A stretch of DNA of 64,000 nt from Leptidea sinapis (Eukaryota > Arthropoda > Insecta > Lepidoptera > Pieridae). The notes beneath the pieces were generated by a model. That model made no database searches and was not told the origin of the DNA. It was given only the letters and a program-made list of their open reading frames with translations. Positions 19,092-31,063 of the stretch are shown piece by piece (within the stretch, counting starts at the first letter, position 1; the number at the start of each line of letters is the position of its first letter). The position numbers and the translations under genes were made by a program. Location: positions 4,712,001 through 4,776,000 of the forward strand of contig NC_066297.1 of the NCBI RefSeq assembly GCF_905404315.1, given 5' to 3'.

Positions 19092-22000
19092 CTGGAAAAA
19101 TGAAAATTATAAGCTAATAAGCCTAGGGGAGCGAGGGAATAGAGCATTGCTAACAAATTACAAAATGATCTACGTCAATTTTTATGACAGTAAGGGATGA
19201 GACGAGCAGGAAGTTCAGCTAATGGTTATTGATATGCCCTGCTAATTATAATGTATTGCCGCTCGGGATTTAAATTCACTAGCTACGGCGCCCTTTAGAC
19301 CAAAACAATATTCCTTACACATTGCTTCTTCATGGTAGAAATAGGCGCCGTTGTGGTACCTATAATCTAGCCCGCATCCTGTGCAAAGAAGCCTCACGCT
19401 GGTAAATGTCCTTGGTCGTCTCTTCCGACACCCTTGGACCTGGGAATTCCCTATTCTTGTTGTTTCTCGTGGAAGCACAGAGTATCAAGTACAGCCCTCC
19501 ACTCCACTGCTCCCTTATCCCCTAGAAAGCCTATTCTCGTCATGCATAGACCACTCACCGATTTAAGTATTCTGTAAATTAAACCCCTTTTATAACAATT
19601 TCCCAGCCGATGTTTTATAATGGGTTTATATTATGATTATCTTGGCAATAATTTATGCACACCATTATGGTAACTAAATGGTATTTTAATCTCACCTGGT
19701 CCAACTGTCTTCGTCATTTTCATAGTTAATAAGACGTTTTATGGACTTGTATATATATTTATTCCAAGATACAAAACATATTACGTATATGTCTGTTGAT
19801 ATGAATGACCAGCCTATCCACAATGACTTTCAGGATACTTGAAAACCCAAAATTCTCAGTCATCCAGAAGTAGCTTACTCTCCACACTTCAGCGGGCTTT
19901 GCGTTCAAAGTTTTTGCCCGCTGGTAAATATTCAATTTCGATTTACCCAAGATAGTATAAACCTTACCTATCAGGGTCCCCAGCAATATAGAGCCGTCAC
20001 GTTCAGGTCTGTTGCCGTACTTGTCGACGCAGCGCATGGTGCGGTGGATGTCGTGAAGATGCTTCATCGTGTACCCCTTCATCTCTGGCGGCTCTTGGCA
20101 GCTGCGACACAATAACCACAAATGTATTTCTGTATTATGAAGTATATTATGGTAGTATTGCCCCGGATGATGCTACTGCACTACAGAAATAGATGTGGTT
20201 ACACTATTGCCCCGTATTAACACTGCACATACAGATAGTTTTACTACTACAACATAAATAGGTGTGATAGCAGTATTGCCCCGGGTGAACAATGTACATA
20301 CAGATAGTTCTACTGTTACAACATAAATAGGTGTGATAGCAGTATTGCCCCGGTTGAACACTGTACATAGAGATAGTTCTACTGCTATGACATAAATAGG
20401 TGTGGTAGCAGTATTGCCCCGGGTGAACACTGCACATACAGATAATTCTATTGATCTATTCTATCTAGAACAGAAATAGGTGTGGTGAATGGTGAACGTG
20501 ATTATACAGAAACTTTTACTCTACTTACACCATCTTCTCTGTGGAGTTGACAAGCCTCTTCTCCGCTATGGGTACCAGCATATCAACCATCCATTGAGTG
20601 GAACAGTCACAGAGGAAAGGATTGTTAGTTACGTCGAGTTTCTGGAGAAGGTCCCAACGTGACAGGAGTCTGGAGTCAATTTCAGTGAGATTGTTTGATT
20701 GAAGGTATAGCTGCGGACAAAGCAAACAATATTATTATTATTAATTAACACAAAAAAAGAAGCTTTACTTCCACTTTCCTTCTAAGAACTGAATATATCA
20801 GGCCATAAAGATCTTCTATAGTTTCATCATCATCATTTCAGAGACTTAAGGAAAAGTTATGCAAATGGGTCACTAGTTTTTTGTCTGATTGTTTTCGACG
20901 GAGTATGCTCCTAAGCCTATTGGGCTTTTATAGGATATAAACTCAGTCTTCCGCAAATGATATTCACTCAGAATACAAATTATATTTTATTTACAGTCCT
21001 ACGAAATATTTACTTTATTCATCCATCCAAATGTTTTCCAATGCAATATTATTCATGATAATTTGAAAGTTTCAGAATTGTGGCAACATTATATTGGCAA
21101 TTTAATATTACAGTGAAATAACTCTAGATAGACTAGTAATAAATACATAAATATATATATACAAATATAAAAATTCTCATAAATGATAAAAGTATAAAAG
21201 AGACATGTAGGTACCCATATGTAATATATATCTAGATACTAAGAAATAATAACTCCCAAACACGGTTATCATGTGCAATTTGGCCTGCGTGTAGAGGAGG
21301 AAGTGGTTTTGTAAGCCATTACCGTAATGCCACTACGTGCATGCTCGTACAGCTAATTTGTGGAATTATTGCCGGCTGCTTTATTCCCGAAACGATACGA
21401 CTTAAGGACTATAAGTCTAAAGCAACTACCATCGGAATGGTTGACACATCTCTTCATCTCTGGTATTTCCCGTTTGCCTCCTAATATAAAAAATGCAAAG
21501 AAAAATTTAATAGATTTTACTTTACTTTGGTTGGCTTAGCGGTAAAGATCTCCATAGGCACAGGTTCGAATCCCCATCGTCTACGAGTATTAGAATTGAT
21601 TACAACTAAATTTCTATATAAAAGATCTTAAAAATAATAAATTTAATTAACATATTACCTCTTTTATCAGCGGCCAGTCATACGTCTCGCCAATATCATC
21701 GGGTCTAGCTAGTGCTTTTGGATCAATATAACCAAGCTTTGGATTGAAGCTCATATGCAGTCTCTCCAGGTTTTCCAAGCCTGCCAGCGCACCAGCACCA
21801 ATACGGTTCAAGGAGTTCATATTACACATATGAAGCTCTTGGAGTTTTCGCAGACGTGGGAAGCCACTGAAAAGACATTGTAGAATTTCGTCAAAATTAA
21901 ATCATATTATGTTCGGGCTCAGGAATAATATCTGGGACCGTATTAAGGTTTCCTATAGTCGCCGGTTTGGGCTCTTTAAATAAATGAATTTTGTAGGCAC

Positions 22001-25000
22001 TTGCAATCAACCAAGAATCATGAGGAAAGAAGTAAATGCAATCCACTAACCTTTGAACACTCCCACGTCACTCAGGTGGCGGCGGCGTAGCAGCTCCAAA
22101 GGTCCTGACTCCGCTGTTCCAGGTGAACGTCACTGGCGATCGCAAGCTTGCAAAGTTTTATATGTAGACACTAGTATTGAACGTCAACACTAGACTTGAT
22201 GATCACTGGTTACTCAGGGTAAACACGGTTTACATATGTAGTGCTATCGACCACGCCCGAGCAAAGATCAATTGTCTCTGTCCGCTTGTCAACCCAAGCG
22301 CGACTTGTGTCATCGGATATTGGAGCACGTACAACTACCTCATGATTCCTAATAAAAATCAGCAAGTACCGTACATATTATATTCCTGAAAATGCTGGAA
22401 AGATGAGACACATATCTTGACCCTGGTGTTGCGGGTGTCCATGGGCAGTTGCCTCACCATTTGCTATCACGTGATCCTTTTGCCGTAAACCCCCACCCCC
22501 CCTTATATATTCAAAAAACGTTAGATTAATTTCATACATATCAGCCGGAAGACGTCCACTGCTGGACAAAGGCCTCCCCCAAAGATCTCCCACGACGATC
22601 AGTCCTGCGCTACTATCATCCAACGTATTCTTCTTGATGTTCTTGACCAGGTCATGGGTCCAACTTGTAGGGGGCCTACGAACAATGCGTCTTCTAGTAC
22701 GTGATCGCACATTCGAGCACTTTCCTGCCCCAACAGCCATCTGTCCGTCGAACTATGTGCCCTGCTGCTACTTCAGTTTCGCAATCATTTGTGCTATATT
22801 GGTGACTTTGGTTCTCTAACGGATCTCTTCATTTCTGATTCGATCTTGCAGGGAAACTCCGAGCATTACAATCTTCATTTTTCTGAGTGACCATGAGCTT
22901 TCTCATCAGGCCCGTTTGATTAACAATTCTTCTATAAAAAATACTGATTTTTTACGCCTTTAAATTCAAATATTGGACGTAGCTCATGCCAGCTCCCTTT
23001 GGATGTTTTTGATCAAAAACAGTTTGGTGTTTCAGGGAGAGACATGCAGTAATATTCTTACCCTCGATTCGTGCGACTACACGACCTTTTAAAAGAAACT
23101 CAATTATTTTTAGGATAAGTTTCGCCCGAATTCGCCCGGTTATAAGACTAAGCAAAGAAGCTTATAGTACATTCAATTATGTATCGTCAATAGTTTACGC
23201 AGCGCACAGCCAAATATTGTAGATGCAATTTTTCATAGGATCTTAATTATTATTGACAATAAAATACGGTGAACGTTTCTTGCTTAGCTTCCTATAGGTA
23301 ACATATTTTATAAAGGTGGTCAAGTATTTTTTGAGTTTATCTATTAAAAACAAACGTATAAATACAAAAAAAACTTTACTGTACTGCATGATCTTCATCC
23401 TTCAAGAATCCATCCATAAAATGTTAACTTACGGCCTATCCTCGCTTGATGAGTCCAACTCAACAATGGGATTCTGGTTGAGGTTCAGGTATATGAGGGT
23501 CTTGGTTTCCTGCAGTTCATCAGGCACAGCAATCAGCTTGTTGTCGCTGATGTCCAGTCGCTCCAAATATCTGGGCGTGTGGAGAAACTTCTCTGGTATT
23601 TCCGTTAGTTGACAAGACCTCAAACGAAGAACCTGGAACATTCCAAATGGACAATTACATCCTAACTCTTAAGGTCGCAGGAAAATGTAAAGCCCAATAG
23701 ACTATGAAATGTAAATATTGTTATTGGAAAAGACAGGCTCCTTTGCACCAGATACCAGCTAGATTATGGGTACCACAACGGCACCTATTTCTGCCGTGAA
23801 GCAGTAATGTGTAAGCATTATTGTGTTTTGGTCTGATGTGCGCCGTAGCTTATGGTCTATATGGTAGTGAAATTACTAGGAATATGAGACAAAACACCTT
23901 ATGTGTCAAGGTGACAAGCGCATTTGTAGTGCCGCTCAGAATTTTTGGGTATTTCATAAATCCTGAGCGGCTGAATAAATATTTTTGTATAGTATCCTTA
24001 AACATACAATAAAAAATGAAACCCTTACCTTCAGCATCGGCAGACTCGATATCGCAATGACAGTAACATGGTCTATAGTTGTCAATGGGTTTCCACTGAG
24101 GTCCAACTCTGTCAGTTCTGGAAGATGCTCGAACAGGTCCTGGTTTAAGGAGTGCAGGTCGTTGTAGGCCAGGCTTAGGGTCCTCATAGCGGCTAGAGGT
24201 TCGTACTCTTCAGGTGAGAATCGGCCCTGAAACAGATAATATGTAAATGAGTAAATATCTCATGTTTGCTAGAGGCATTTACGTAACCTAGGTAGGCTAG
24301 CGTATTTATGGCTGTAAGTAACGAAATCGTCTGTTCATAAAGATGACAACATGTAATGAAATAAAATAATTTATTTTGCTTTCGAATAGGGTTTGTCCAG
24401 ATCTTAAATATTACAATGTGTCCACTCTATCCAGCTTATATAAAAAACCATGCAAAAACTTCACACAAATTTAGGTATTCATTAATACTATAACAAAAAA
24501 TTGCAAGCAGCCATTTAAAGAGTCTAGTTCTTTGACAGTATTTTCAAGTCCTCGGACAATTTGGTTTTATAATGTTATACACATTACTAGGGCTTTTCTT
24601 AAGAAATGTCTGGGAAAAGAGTTGTTTTAGGACAATGTTTGAAAACCAGACTATGCGGCTGTCTTGTTGCTCTAGCATTCACCTCAACAGCAGACATGAA
24701 CAAATTTGTAACGCATCATAAAAGAAACGTTGCTTATAATATATATTGCATATACGACTCTTATCACATTTCTCTACACCCGACACTCTTAAGATTCAAT
24801 GGTGGAAAGTAGTCATATGGCTTTTAAACATCAGCTATCGTTTCCAATAATTTATGTGTTTTTGTCAATCTTATGCTTACCTATTAAACCATTAGAATTT
24901 TTAGCTCGGGAGCCAATCGATACAGCTGTATGAAACACAATACGTATAGAATTTTTAATAGTCTACCCTAGTCAACAAGATCAAAATCGTGTTAATTATT

Positions 25001-28000
25001 TATAAAGCTCTTAAAGTATGCATTTATCGATATAAATAATTTATTTATTTATTTATATTAGGGGGGCTGACAGCCATAATACAGAGTTAAATGTAAATGT
25101 TATTAAGTAAAGGCCATTTATGAGCCTTCACATGTAAAAAATTAACTAAAATTACAATGCTTCAAACTTAAGTCCTTAATGTACCTCTTTACAACTGGCA
25201 ATCCTAATGTTGCGCCTGATGGAGAGCTGGCAACTGTATATTTTTTTAAATATTTGAAAGGCTGAAAGGACGATGTCACAGTCGATTTTGTTTGCCTCGG
25301 CCGGTGCCTCGTGTAAATACATTAAAATATGATACGTACCTCAAAAGCATGTGGACTCAATTTCGCAGAAGTGAGTTTGTTATGACTTAGATCTAAAGTG
25401 TTCATAGACTGCAGATCCTTAAAGCTGGCGTTCTCAATAATCTCTATAGCGCATCTCGACAGATTCAGTACTTGAACTGGCAGTGTGGAAAACGCTGTTA
25501 CATTTCTGATAAGGTTTTCACTGAAGTCAATTGCTTTTGGCTTGAATTCGGCGACATCTGTAAATAAGAACATGATTGTATGTCGTTGCAGTTTGACAGT
25601 TCGTTGCAGTTGCGTTTGCAAAAATTTTCAGTTTTTAGAGATGAAATGTTTACAACACACATATGTATTGTGTTATATTAAAAAGTGAGAACTGCATAAC
25701 TTTGATTCCAGTGTTTTTTAAGCTATTGCATAGCTTCTATCGCGGGCCTTGAGCGTGGAGATTGAATCCAGAAATTCCGTAACGAAAATAACCTAAGACC
25801 CCACTTACTAGATGTATATAGATATTTCGCCACGGTCATTACAGTTGCCGTGGAACAGCGGTTATCACGTGTGCTTTTTTTGCAGAAGGTCCCAGGTTCG
25901 ATTAGGCCTGGGGTACGTCTTGATTTTTTATTTTTTTATTTTTTGATTTTTTTTATTACGTTTTTTTAATTTTTATTATTATTTACATTTCTCCGAATCC
26001 AAAATTGGACGAGATAGAGCATTTTATTCATCGCACTTTATTGGAGTACACTGAAGAAGGGTCGAAAATACTTGGTACAAATGGTAATAAATTTCCACTT
26101 ATATTGGCTGGCGATTTCAACATCAACATCGCTGATAAAAAATCAGAGCGGTTGACAACTTTTCTTTCGAAAATATTGACTTTGAAAACGAATAATGATC
26201 CACAAGAATTTACAACAAAATATGGGACCACCATTGACGCGGTATTTTCCAGATATTTAGAAGATATCAAGTGTGAAACTTATGTTTCTTATTCTAGTTA
26301 CCATAAATCTATAGTTTCAATGATAATTATTCCTGAATAACCTACATGTATTGTAAGATAATAAAAATATTTTAAACAATATTAACTTCTCATTTATTTA
26401 ATAAAAGAAAAAAAAATGTTTTTTTATCGATCACCACGCTCAAAAAGTGTAACTTGAATTAATTTCAAAGAAAAAAAAAAAACAAAAGAAAATACTGCAA
26501 AAATAAAATAAATAAATAATTATAATTGTATAAGTTTATAAAAAATGTTATGCAATAGCTTTATAGCGGCAGTGCCCGAGTGCCACACGTCTTTTTTTAT
26601 ATAAAAGAGGCCAACAAGGAAAGGGTCTCACGTCATAGGAAGTGGTGAGTCAGCCGCGTGGGTGAAATGTCCATGGTGACATTCGCAACCCCAGGGGTCG
26701 AGAGATGCGTTACCGATCTTTAAGTTGGTAGTATGCTGTATGCAGGGGCGTGAATTGGTTTTCTAGCAAGGTGGCACTGTGGATTAAACTAGTAGAGCTT
26801 TGGAATATGAAACGATTGCTTACCGTAAGCATCTATAATCTAGCGTAAGGCAAAATTTTATTAGTGCGTGTTTAATAGAAGTTCGGTTATAAAATCACGG
26901 AACCAAATAAAACTAAATAAACTTTAACACTAGTGCTATACTTATTTCGGTGTGAAACGAGGTTGGCACTGCCTAATTGCCTATATGATATGCACGCCCC
27001 TGGCTCTATGCTTAAATGTCCCTAAGTCTTCAATAGGGCTCTACCAGACAAAACACTAGGACTTACTGAGCACAACTTAAGAAATGTATTAAAGCTATTT
27101 TGACAATGAAGGCTTACGATAGTATATCAGATTGTATAGAAGATAATAATGCATGGTTCAGTCTGGTTCTACGCCACCTAAATTTTATAAATTTGCTAAG
27201 AATTTTTTTATATATATAAAAGATGGGCTGGGAGTTTTTTATCAGTTCTTCTCCCCATGTCAAAACCCCTTCACGACCTGATGTGGCTTCATGAAGTCTA
27301 TCAAGTGTGGTTGGAATGTGCTAAGTTAATGTCACTCCCAAACTCTATAGTACCATTCCGGGACAGATGACAGTCCTATTCAGATCTCATACTAGCCCAT
27401 TTATTAGTTAAACTTACCGGCCCATTCTTCCTCTGTGAAGAACGTACTAATGCTCTGGTCAAAGCAATTAATCTTTTCATCCTTGCAGATACAATGTCTG
27501 CAAATATTCGATTCCTTCCAATTTACATTTGTTACGTTCGTCGATGCGGTAGAGTTACCTGAAAAACAAAGTTTATTTTTCAATTTGTACTTGACCTAAT
27601 TTACCTACTGATAAAAAAATGCCTAATATTACAACATTGCCTTTATTTCATTTACGTGGCGTGGATTTAATGGTGGATTATTTTTTTATGAGAAGTCAAT
27701 ATTAATATAACTAAGTTATAATTGCCTTAGTTACCCTTTAAGGCGAGGTTTTCCCAACACTTTAGGCAAAACTCACTCGAACGTATTTATATATAGCGGT
27801 ACATATACGTTCGACACGGGCATGGCTGAGACACTAGCCGAGCTATGCGGGTCAACGACCCCACCCCGGAAGTACCGCGTAATATTTTATAAAAACGGTT
27901 GCGCAAGACTACGAAATGCTGTGATATTTTTATGCATTTTGAAGTGAAATTACTTTAGGCGCATGAGGGTAATATTTTCTTACAAATTAAACGAAAAAGA

Positions 28001-31000
28001 ACGTCACGGATATTTGAGACGTTTTTATTCAAGGGAGAGAGCGATTGACACCGATTGAGGGAGAGTATTTCTTACTCTCGGGCTAGTACTAGCCTATCAT
28101 AATTATGAGCGGCGGCCATCTTTGAATTCAAAAATCATCACAGAATCGTTCTCTGCACCCTCGAGAACCTCGGACACGATATCCATATTGCTGAAATCAT
28201 AATTATGAGCGGCGGCGATCTTTGAATTCAAAAATGATCACAGAATCGTTCTCTGCACCCTCGAGAACCTCGGACACGATATCCATATTGCTGAAATCAA
28301 ATTTTGTGCGGCTTCCATCTTGGATTTCAAAAATGATCACAAAATCGTTCTCTGCACCCTCGAGAACCTCGGATACGATACCCATATTGCTGAAATCATA
28401 ATTTTGTGCGGCGGCCATCTTGGATTTCAAAAATGATCACAAAATCGTTCTCTGCACCCTCGAGAACCTCGGACACGATATCCATATTGCTGAATACATA
28501 ATTATGAGCGGCAGCGATCTTTGAATTCAAAAATGATCACAGAATCGTTCTCTGCACCCTCGAGAACCTCGGACACGATATCCATATTGCTGAAATCATA
28601 ATTTTGTGCGGCGGCCATCTTGGATTTCATAAATGATCACACAATCGTTCTCTGCACCCTCGAGAACCTCGGACACGATATCCATATTGCTGAAATCATA
28701 ATTTTGTGCGGCGGCCATCTTGGATTTCAAAAATAATCACAAAATCGTTATTTACACCCTCGAGAACCTCGGACACGATATCCATATAGCTGAAATCATA
28801 ATTTTGTGCGGCGGCCATCTTGGATTTCAAAAATAATCACAAAATCGTTATTTACACCCTCGAGAACCTCGGACACGATATCCATATAGCTGAAATCATA
28901 ATTTTGTGCGGCGGCCATCTTGGATTTCAAAAATGATCACCAAATCGTTCTCTGCACCCTCGAGAACCTCGGATACGATACCCATATTGCTGAAATCATA
29001 ATTTTGTGCGGCGGCCATCTTGGATTTCAAAAATGATCACAAAATCGTTCTCTGCACCCTCGAGAACCTCGGACACGATATCCATATTGCTGAAATCATA
29101 ATTTTGTGCGGCGGCCATCTTGGATTTATCTAACTTCCCTAAAGTACATACATACAAAAATCCCGCGTGTCATAATATTCAAAATAATATTACGTAAATT
29201 TTGTTTTAGTACTTTCCGACTTCCATTTACCTATATATTTCAACAAATACGTTGTCGCATCATCATTATTTTTTTACTATAATTCCCGCTTTGTACTTGT
29301 TTTCTAAAATCTTACGTAATATGAGCCTGAGAGACACGAACACAGTACCTTCCTTGACAGTGATCACGGGCGTACTGCTGGCATGAGCGAGCGTGCAACC
29401 AAGGCGTCGCGTTTGGTTTATTACGAAAAAAATTAATATAAAATAATTCACAAAGCGTATTGATAAATCCCACAATGAAAACTTATAAATACTAATAAAC
29501 TATCGAATAAAATAAGTTTTGTGTTTATAGCTATCATAGTTTTATGATAATATAAACAATTCAAATAAAAAAGACAATTTTTCAAAAAATAAATCTATCG
29601 AGATTTTTTTTCGTAATCGTGTTTTCGAAACAGCGATAATTTAGATAAAGAAATGAAGATAAACATGTCAAGAAATTGGAACCGTAGTATTTGTATTTGA
29701 AGTATATTTTTAAAAATGTTATTTTTTAGGACTATAGCGCCTTAAAAGGTGAATATGCTCGTGAAAAAATCTGTGAAATTGTTTAAGGGTAAGCTTAAAC
29801 AAATATATGGCAAAATACAACGATTTTTTTATATGACTGTATGATCTAGTCACTAATGTTTTACAGATTTTTTATTAGCTTCACCTGTATGTATGTTTGT
29901 TTGTAAACGACTCATTTGGGCGCGATTTTGACACACTTTAAACGGCCAGTTCAAACTTCGTAGATTTATCGAGGACTGATGACAATACATTAATTTGATA
30001 AAATTATTCAATTTTTTAATTTACAAAATAAGTTTTTTGTTAATTTATATAATTTTCATCTGTCGTCTATAAGGCAGGAATTGATGTTAATTTAAAATTT
30101 CAACCACTATCTTCAACAAATTTTTCTAATATTACGAAATTTTCGACTACCAAAGAGAATTTTCAACAACGCTAATAAGAGTTTAAAAAAAATACGCTTC
30201 TACAAATAAATAAAAGTAAAGAGTAGGAAATATTTTCTAGTTGGGCATTCTATAAAAAGTGTGTTTTTTAGTTTCTTTTTAACCGACTTCAAAAAGGGGG
30301 AGGTTCTCAATTTGATCGGTATTTTTTTATGTATGTACACGGATTACGCTGAGATTTATGATCTGATTTAGGTAATTCTTTTTTAGTTCGATGCGGAATA
30401 GATGCCATTTGGTCCCATAAACTCATGGCACCGACTTAAAACCTATCAATAGGTAGCACATACAAATAATAGTATTTTATTAATATTAATGGTAAAGGTT
30501 TGCATAAGATGTGAATTAAATTAAATTTTTATTAAGTTATGTTATACTTTACAGTTTTTGAAGTCGGTTTTTTTAAACGTAGTTTTATTTTATTTTTATT
30601 AACTACTATTTATTATACTAGGTACTAACACAGACCTCTACTATACCACTGGACTGGCGGCTTTCAAAGTGCTTTTGTGCCTGTTTGATATTCGCCATTT
30701 TGGCCATGTAGCGCGAGTCTGCGGTACTAAAACTACTGGACAACATAGATGTTGGGAAACTAATTACACAAAAAAAGTGTGTGCTTTATTACGGTGATTC
30801 CTGAAGTATAAATAGCACTGAAACTGGATTGTAAATGTATAAATACTTCATAGTATTGTACGTACTATCGCGGCCATTTGCATTAAACGTCAAAATTAGT
30901 TCTCCGATCGCTCGCGAGTGGCGCTTTAAATAGGCACAAAAATTTGGAACATATGGAACAGCCTGTGCAGTGGTATTTATATAAGTCAATGGTTACTAAG

Positions 31001-31063
31001 CATACCCTCGCAATTCACACCAACGACAGCCAACACGAACAGCACAGCCGCGTGATACATCAT
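18949..31063 (-). CDS. Leucine-rich repeat type I membrane protein, nine coding exons
   Basis: Exons (minus strand order): 31066-31006 (ATG at 31063), 27558-27418, 25557-25340, 24226-24029, 23632-23433, 21866-21659, 20710-20529, 20101-19968 and 19091-18949. All junctions have AG/GT and matching phase; the CDS is 1482 nt, 493 residues. Domains: signal peptide (1-18), N-glycosylation sites (NST, NVT), cysteine N-cap CRHCICKDEKINC (about 38-50), some ten LRRs over about 70-380 (LxxLxLSxNxL forms such as LNTLDLSHNKLT-type), LRR C-cap NPFLCDCSTQW with later VCQEPPEMKG and MRC, one membrane helix (ILLGTLIGVLLAVPIVFCLML), then about 30 cytoplasmic residues ending in ADDGFI. It is likely a cell-surface recognition or adhesion protein. 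The exact orthologue is not recognised. Confidence 0.93.
19183..19405 (-). repeat. SINE-like family C in LRR-gene intron
   Basis: It carries the family blocks ggttattgatatgccctgct, aataggcgccgttgtggtac and gtgcaaagaagcctc. Confidence 0.65.
19968..20101 (-). CDS. LRR gene, exon 8 (C-cap end, start of membrane helix)
   Basis: Acceptor attgtgtcgcag and donor gtaagg. It encodes CQEPPEMKGYTMKHLHDIHR with a closing Cys (TMRC) and ends within the membrane segment (SILLGTLI). Confidence 0.88.
20150..20480. repeat. 69-bp tandem repeat in LRR-gene intron, about 4 units
   Basis: The word attgcccc recurs at 20206, 20275, 20344 and 20413, an exact 69-bp spacing. Because 69 is divisible by three, the minus strand stays open across the array with a 23-residue repeat (RGNTAITPIYVVVVKLSV and variants). 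Phase and lack of splice signals argue that it is not an exon of the LRR gene. Single related units are seen near 11440 and 11710. Confidence 0.8.
20529..20710 (-). CDS. LRR gene, exon 7 (last LRR and C-cap start)
   Basis: Acceptor tttgtccgcag and donor gtaagt. It encodes LYLQSNNLTEIDSRLL, then the LRR C-cap opening NPFLCDCSTQWMVDML. Confidence 0.92.
20720..21650 (-). other. LRR-gene intron, mostly unassigned
   Basis: A tRNA-like SINE fragment lies at 21525-21590 (ggttggcttagcggtaaaga and caggttcgaatcccc). The rest is AT-rich with nothing I can name. Confidence 0.4.
21659..21866 (-). CDS. LRR gene, exon 6
   Basis: Acceptor gtcttttcag and donor gtaata. It encodes LRKLQELHMCNMNSLNRI and LERLHMSFNPKLGYIDP. 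Confidence 0.9.
22540..22910 (-). repeat. LINE 3'-region fragment in LRR-gene intron
   Basis: It contains gacgtccactgctggacaaa and ggcctcccccaaagatctcc, the reverse complement of the coding end seen on + at 36.77 kb (EAFVQQWTS frame). It also shares its downstream part with 12530-12835. Confidence 0.65.
23433..23632 (-). CDS. LRR gene, exon 5
   Basis: Acceptor aatgttccag and donor gtaagt. It encodes VLRLRSCQLTEIPEKFL, LERLDISDNKLIAVPD and LIYLNLNQNPIVELD. Confidence 0.92.
23725..23980 (+). repeat. SINE-like family C in LRR-gene intron
   Basis: It is a nearly full copy from ggctcctttgcaccagatac to cataaatcctgagcggc. It lies between LRR exons 5 and 4, in opposite orientation to the gene. Confidence 0.7.
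24029..24226 (-). CDS. LRR gene, exon 4
   Basis: Acceptor atctgtttcag and donor gtaagg. It is 66 codons from phase 0 to phase 0, with MRTLSLAYNDLHSLNQDLF and LTELDLSGNPLTTIDH. Confidence 0.9.
24240..25339 (-). other. LRR-gene intron, no feature recognised
   Basis: It is AT-rich. No exon, no clear repeat family and no long ORF with homology was found. Confidence 0.4.
25340..25557 (-). CDS. LRR gene, exon 3
   Basis: Acceptor cttatttacag and donor gtacgt. It encodes the first repeats, with VQVLNLSRCAIEIIENASF and MNTLDLSHNKLTSAKLSP. Confidence 0.9.
25720..26610 (+). mobile_element. Helentron-like element with endonuclease ORF and tRNA-Val-like module
   Basis: Left end ttgcatagcttctatcgcgg and right end atgcaatagctttatagcgg form an imperfect inverted pair; both are shared with the copy at 58078-58570. 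At 25847-25920 is a tRNA-Val-like segment (ccgtggaacagcggttatca and gcagaaggtcccaggttcga), followed by T-rich runs. Further in is an endonuclease-type ORF (26005-26340). An endonuclease domain at the C-terminus is a feature of Helentron proteins, so this is probably an internally deleted Helentron. The class is inferred from the ends and the ORF. Confidence 0.55.
26005..26340 (+). pseudogene. Endonuclease/exonuclease/phosphatase-type C-terminal fragment
   Basis: The frame of 111 codons reads FPLILAGDFNINIADKKSER, which holds the GDFN catalytic block, then YGTTIDAVFSRY (the D-A-V block) and finally SSYHKSIVSMI, with the SxHxP/S-like His. The N-terminal half of the domain is missing. It is carried inside the element at 25720-26610 and is likely the tail of a Rep/helicase polyprotein. 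Confidence 0.65.
27418..27558 (-). CDS. LRR gene, N-cap exon
   Basis: Acceptor gtttttcag and donor gtaagt. It holds the cysteine cluster ICRHCICKDEKINCF and two N-glycosylation sequons near its start. Confidence 0.88.
28099..29127. repeat. Tandem array, 100-bp unit, about 10 copies
   Basis: The word tcgagaacctcgga recurs at 28161, 28261, 28360 and then every 100 bp to 29060. Units differ by a few bases; two subtypes alternate (gcggccatcttggatttc and gcggcgatctttgaattc). On the minus strand most units carry CCAAGATGGCCGCCGC, close to the YY1/Pho core. It sits in the 3.4-kb intron between the signal-peptide and N-cap exons of the LRR gene. Confidence 0.92.
29128..30280. other. LRR-gene intron, AT-rich, nothing assigned
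   Basis: A motif cttcacctgtatgtatgttt near 29880 resembles a widespread transposon body, but I could not bound an element. Confidence 0.35.
30281..30569. mobile_element. Small element with 15-bp perfect inverted ends
   Basis: Ends AACCGACTTCAAAAA (30281-30295) and TTTTTGAAGTCGGTT (30555-30569) are exact reverse complements. The body of about 290 bp is non-coding. A lone end of the same type (tttttgaagtcggttgt) lies near 50885. Confidence 0.65.

Noticed and set aside
22378..22740. 120-codon minus-strand ORF
   Set aside because: It overlaps the LINE 3'-region fragment at 22540-22910 and shows only decayed repeat sequence.
28203..28430. 75-codon ORF in the 100-bp array
   Set aside because: The 100-bp period is not a multiple of three, so the frame shifts with every unit; it is a by-product of the repeat.
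28099..29127. CRISPR-like array
   Set aside because: Whole 100-bp units repeat without unique spacers, and the DNA is animal nuclear sequence; it is a minisatellite.
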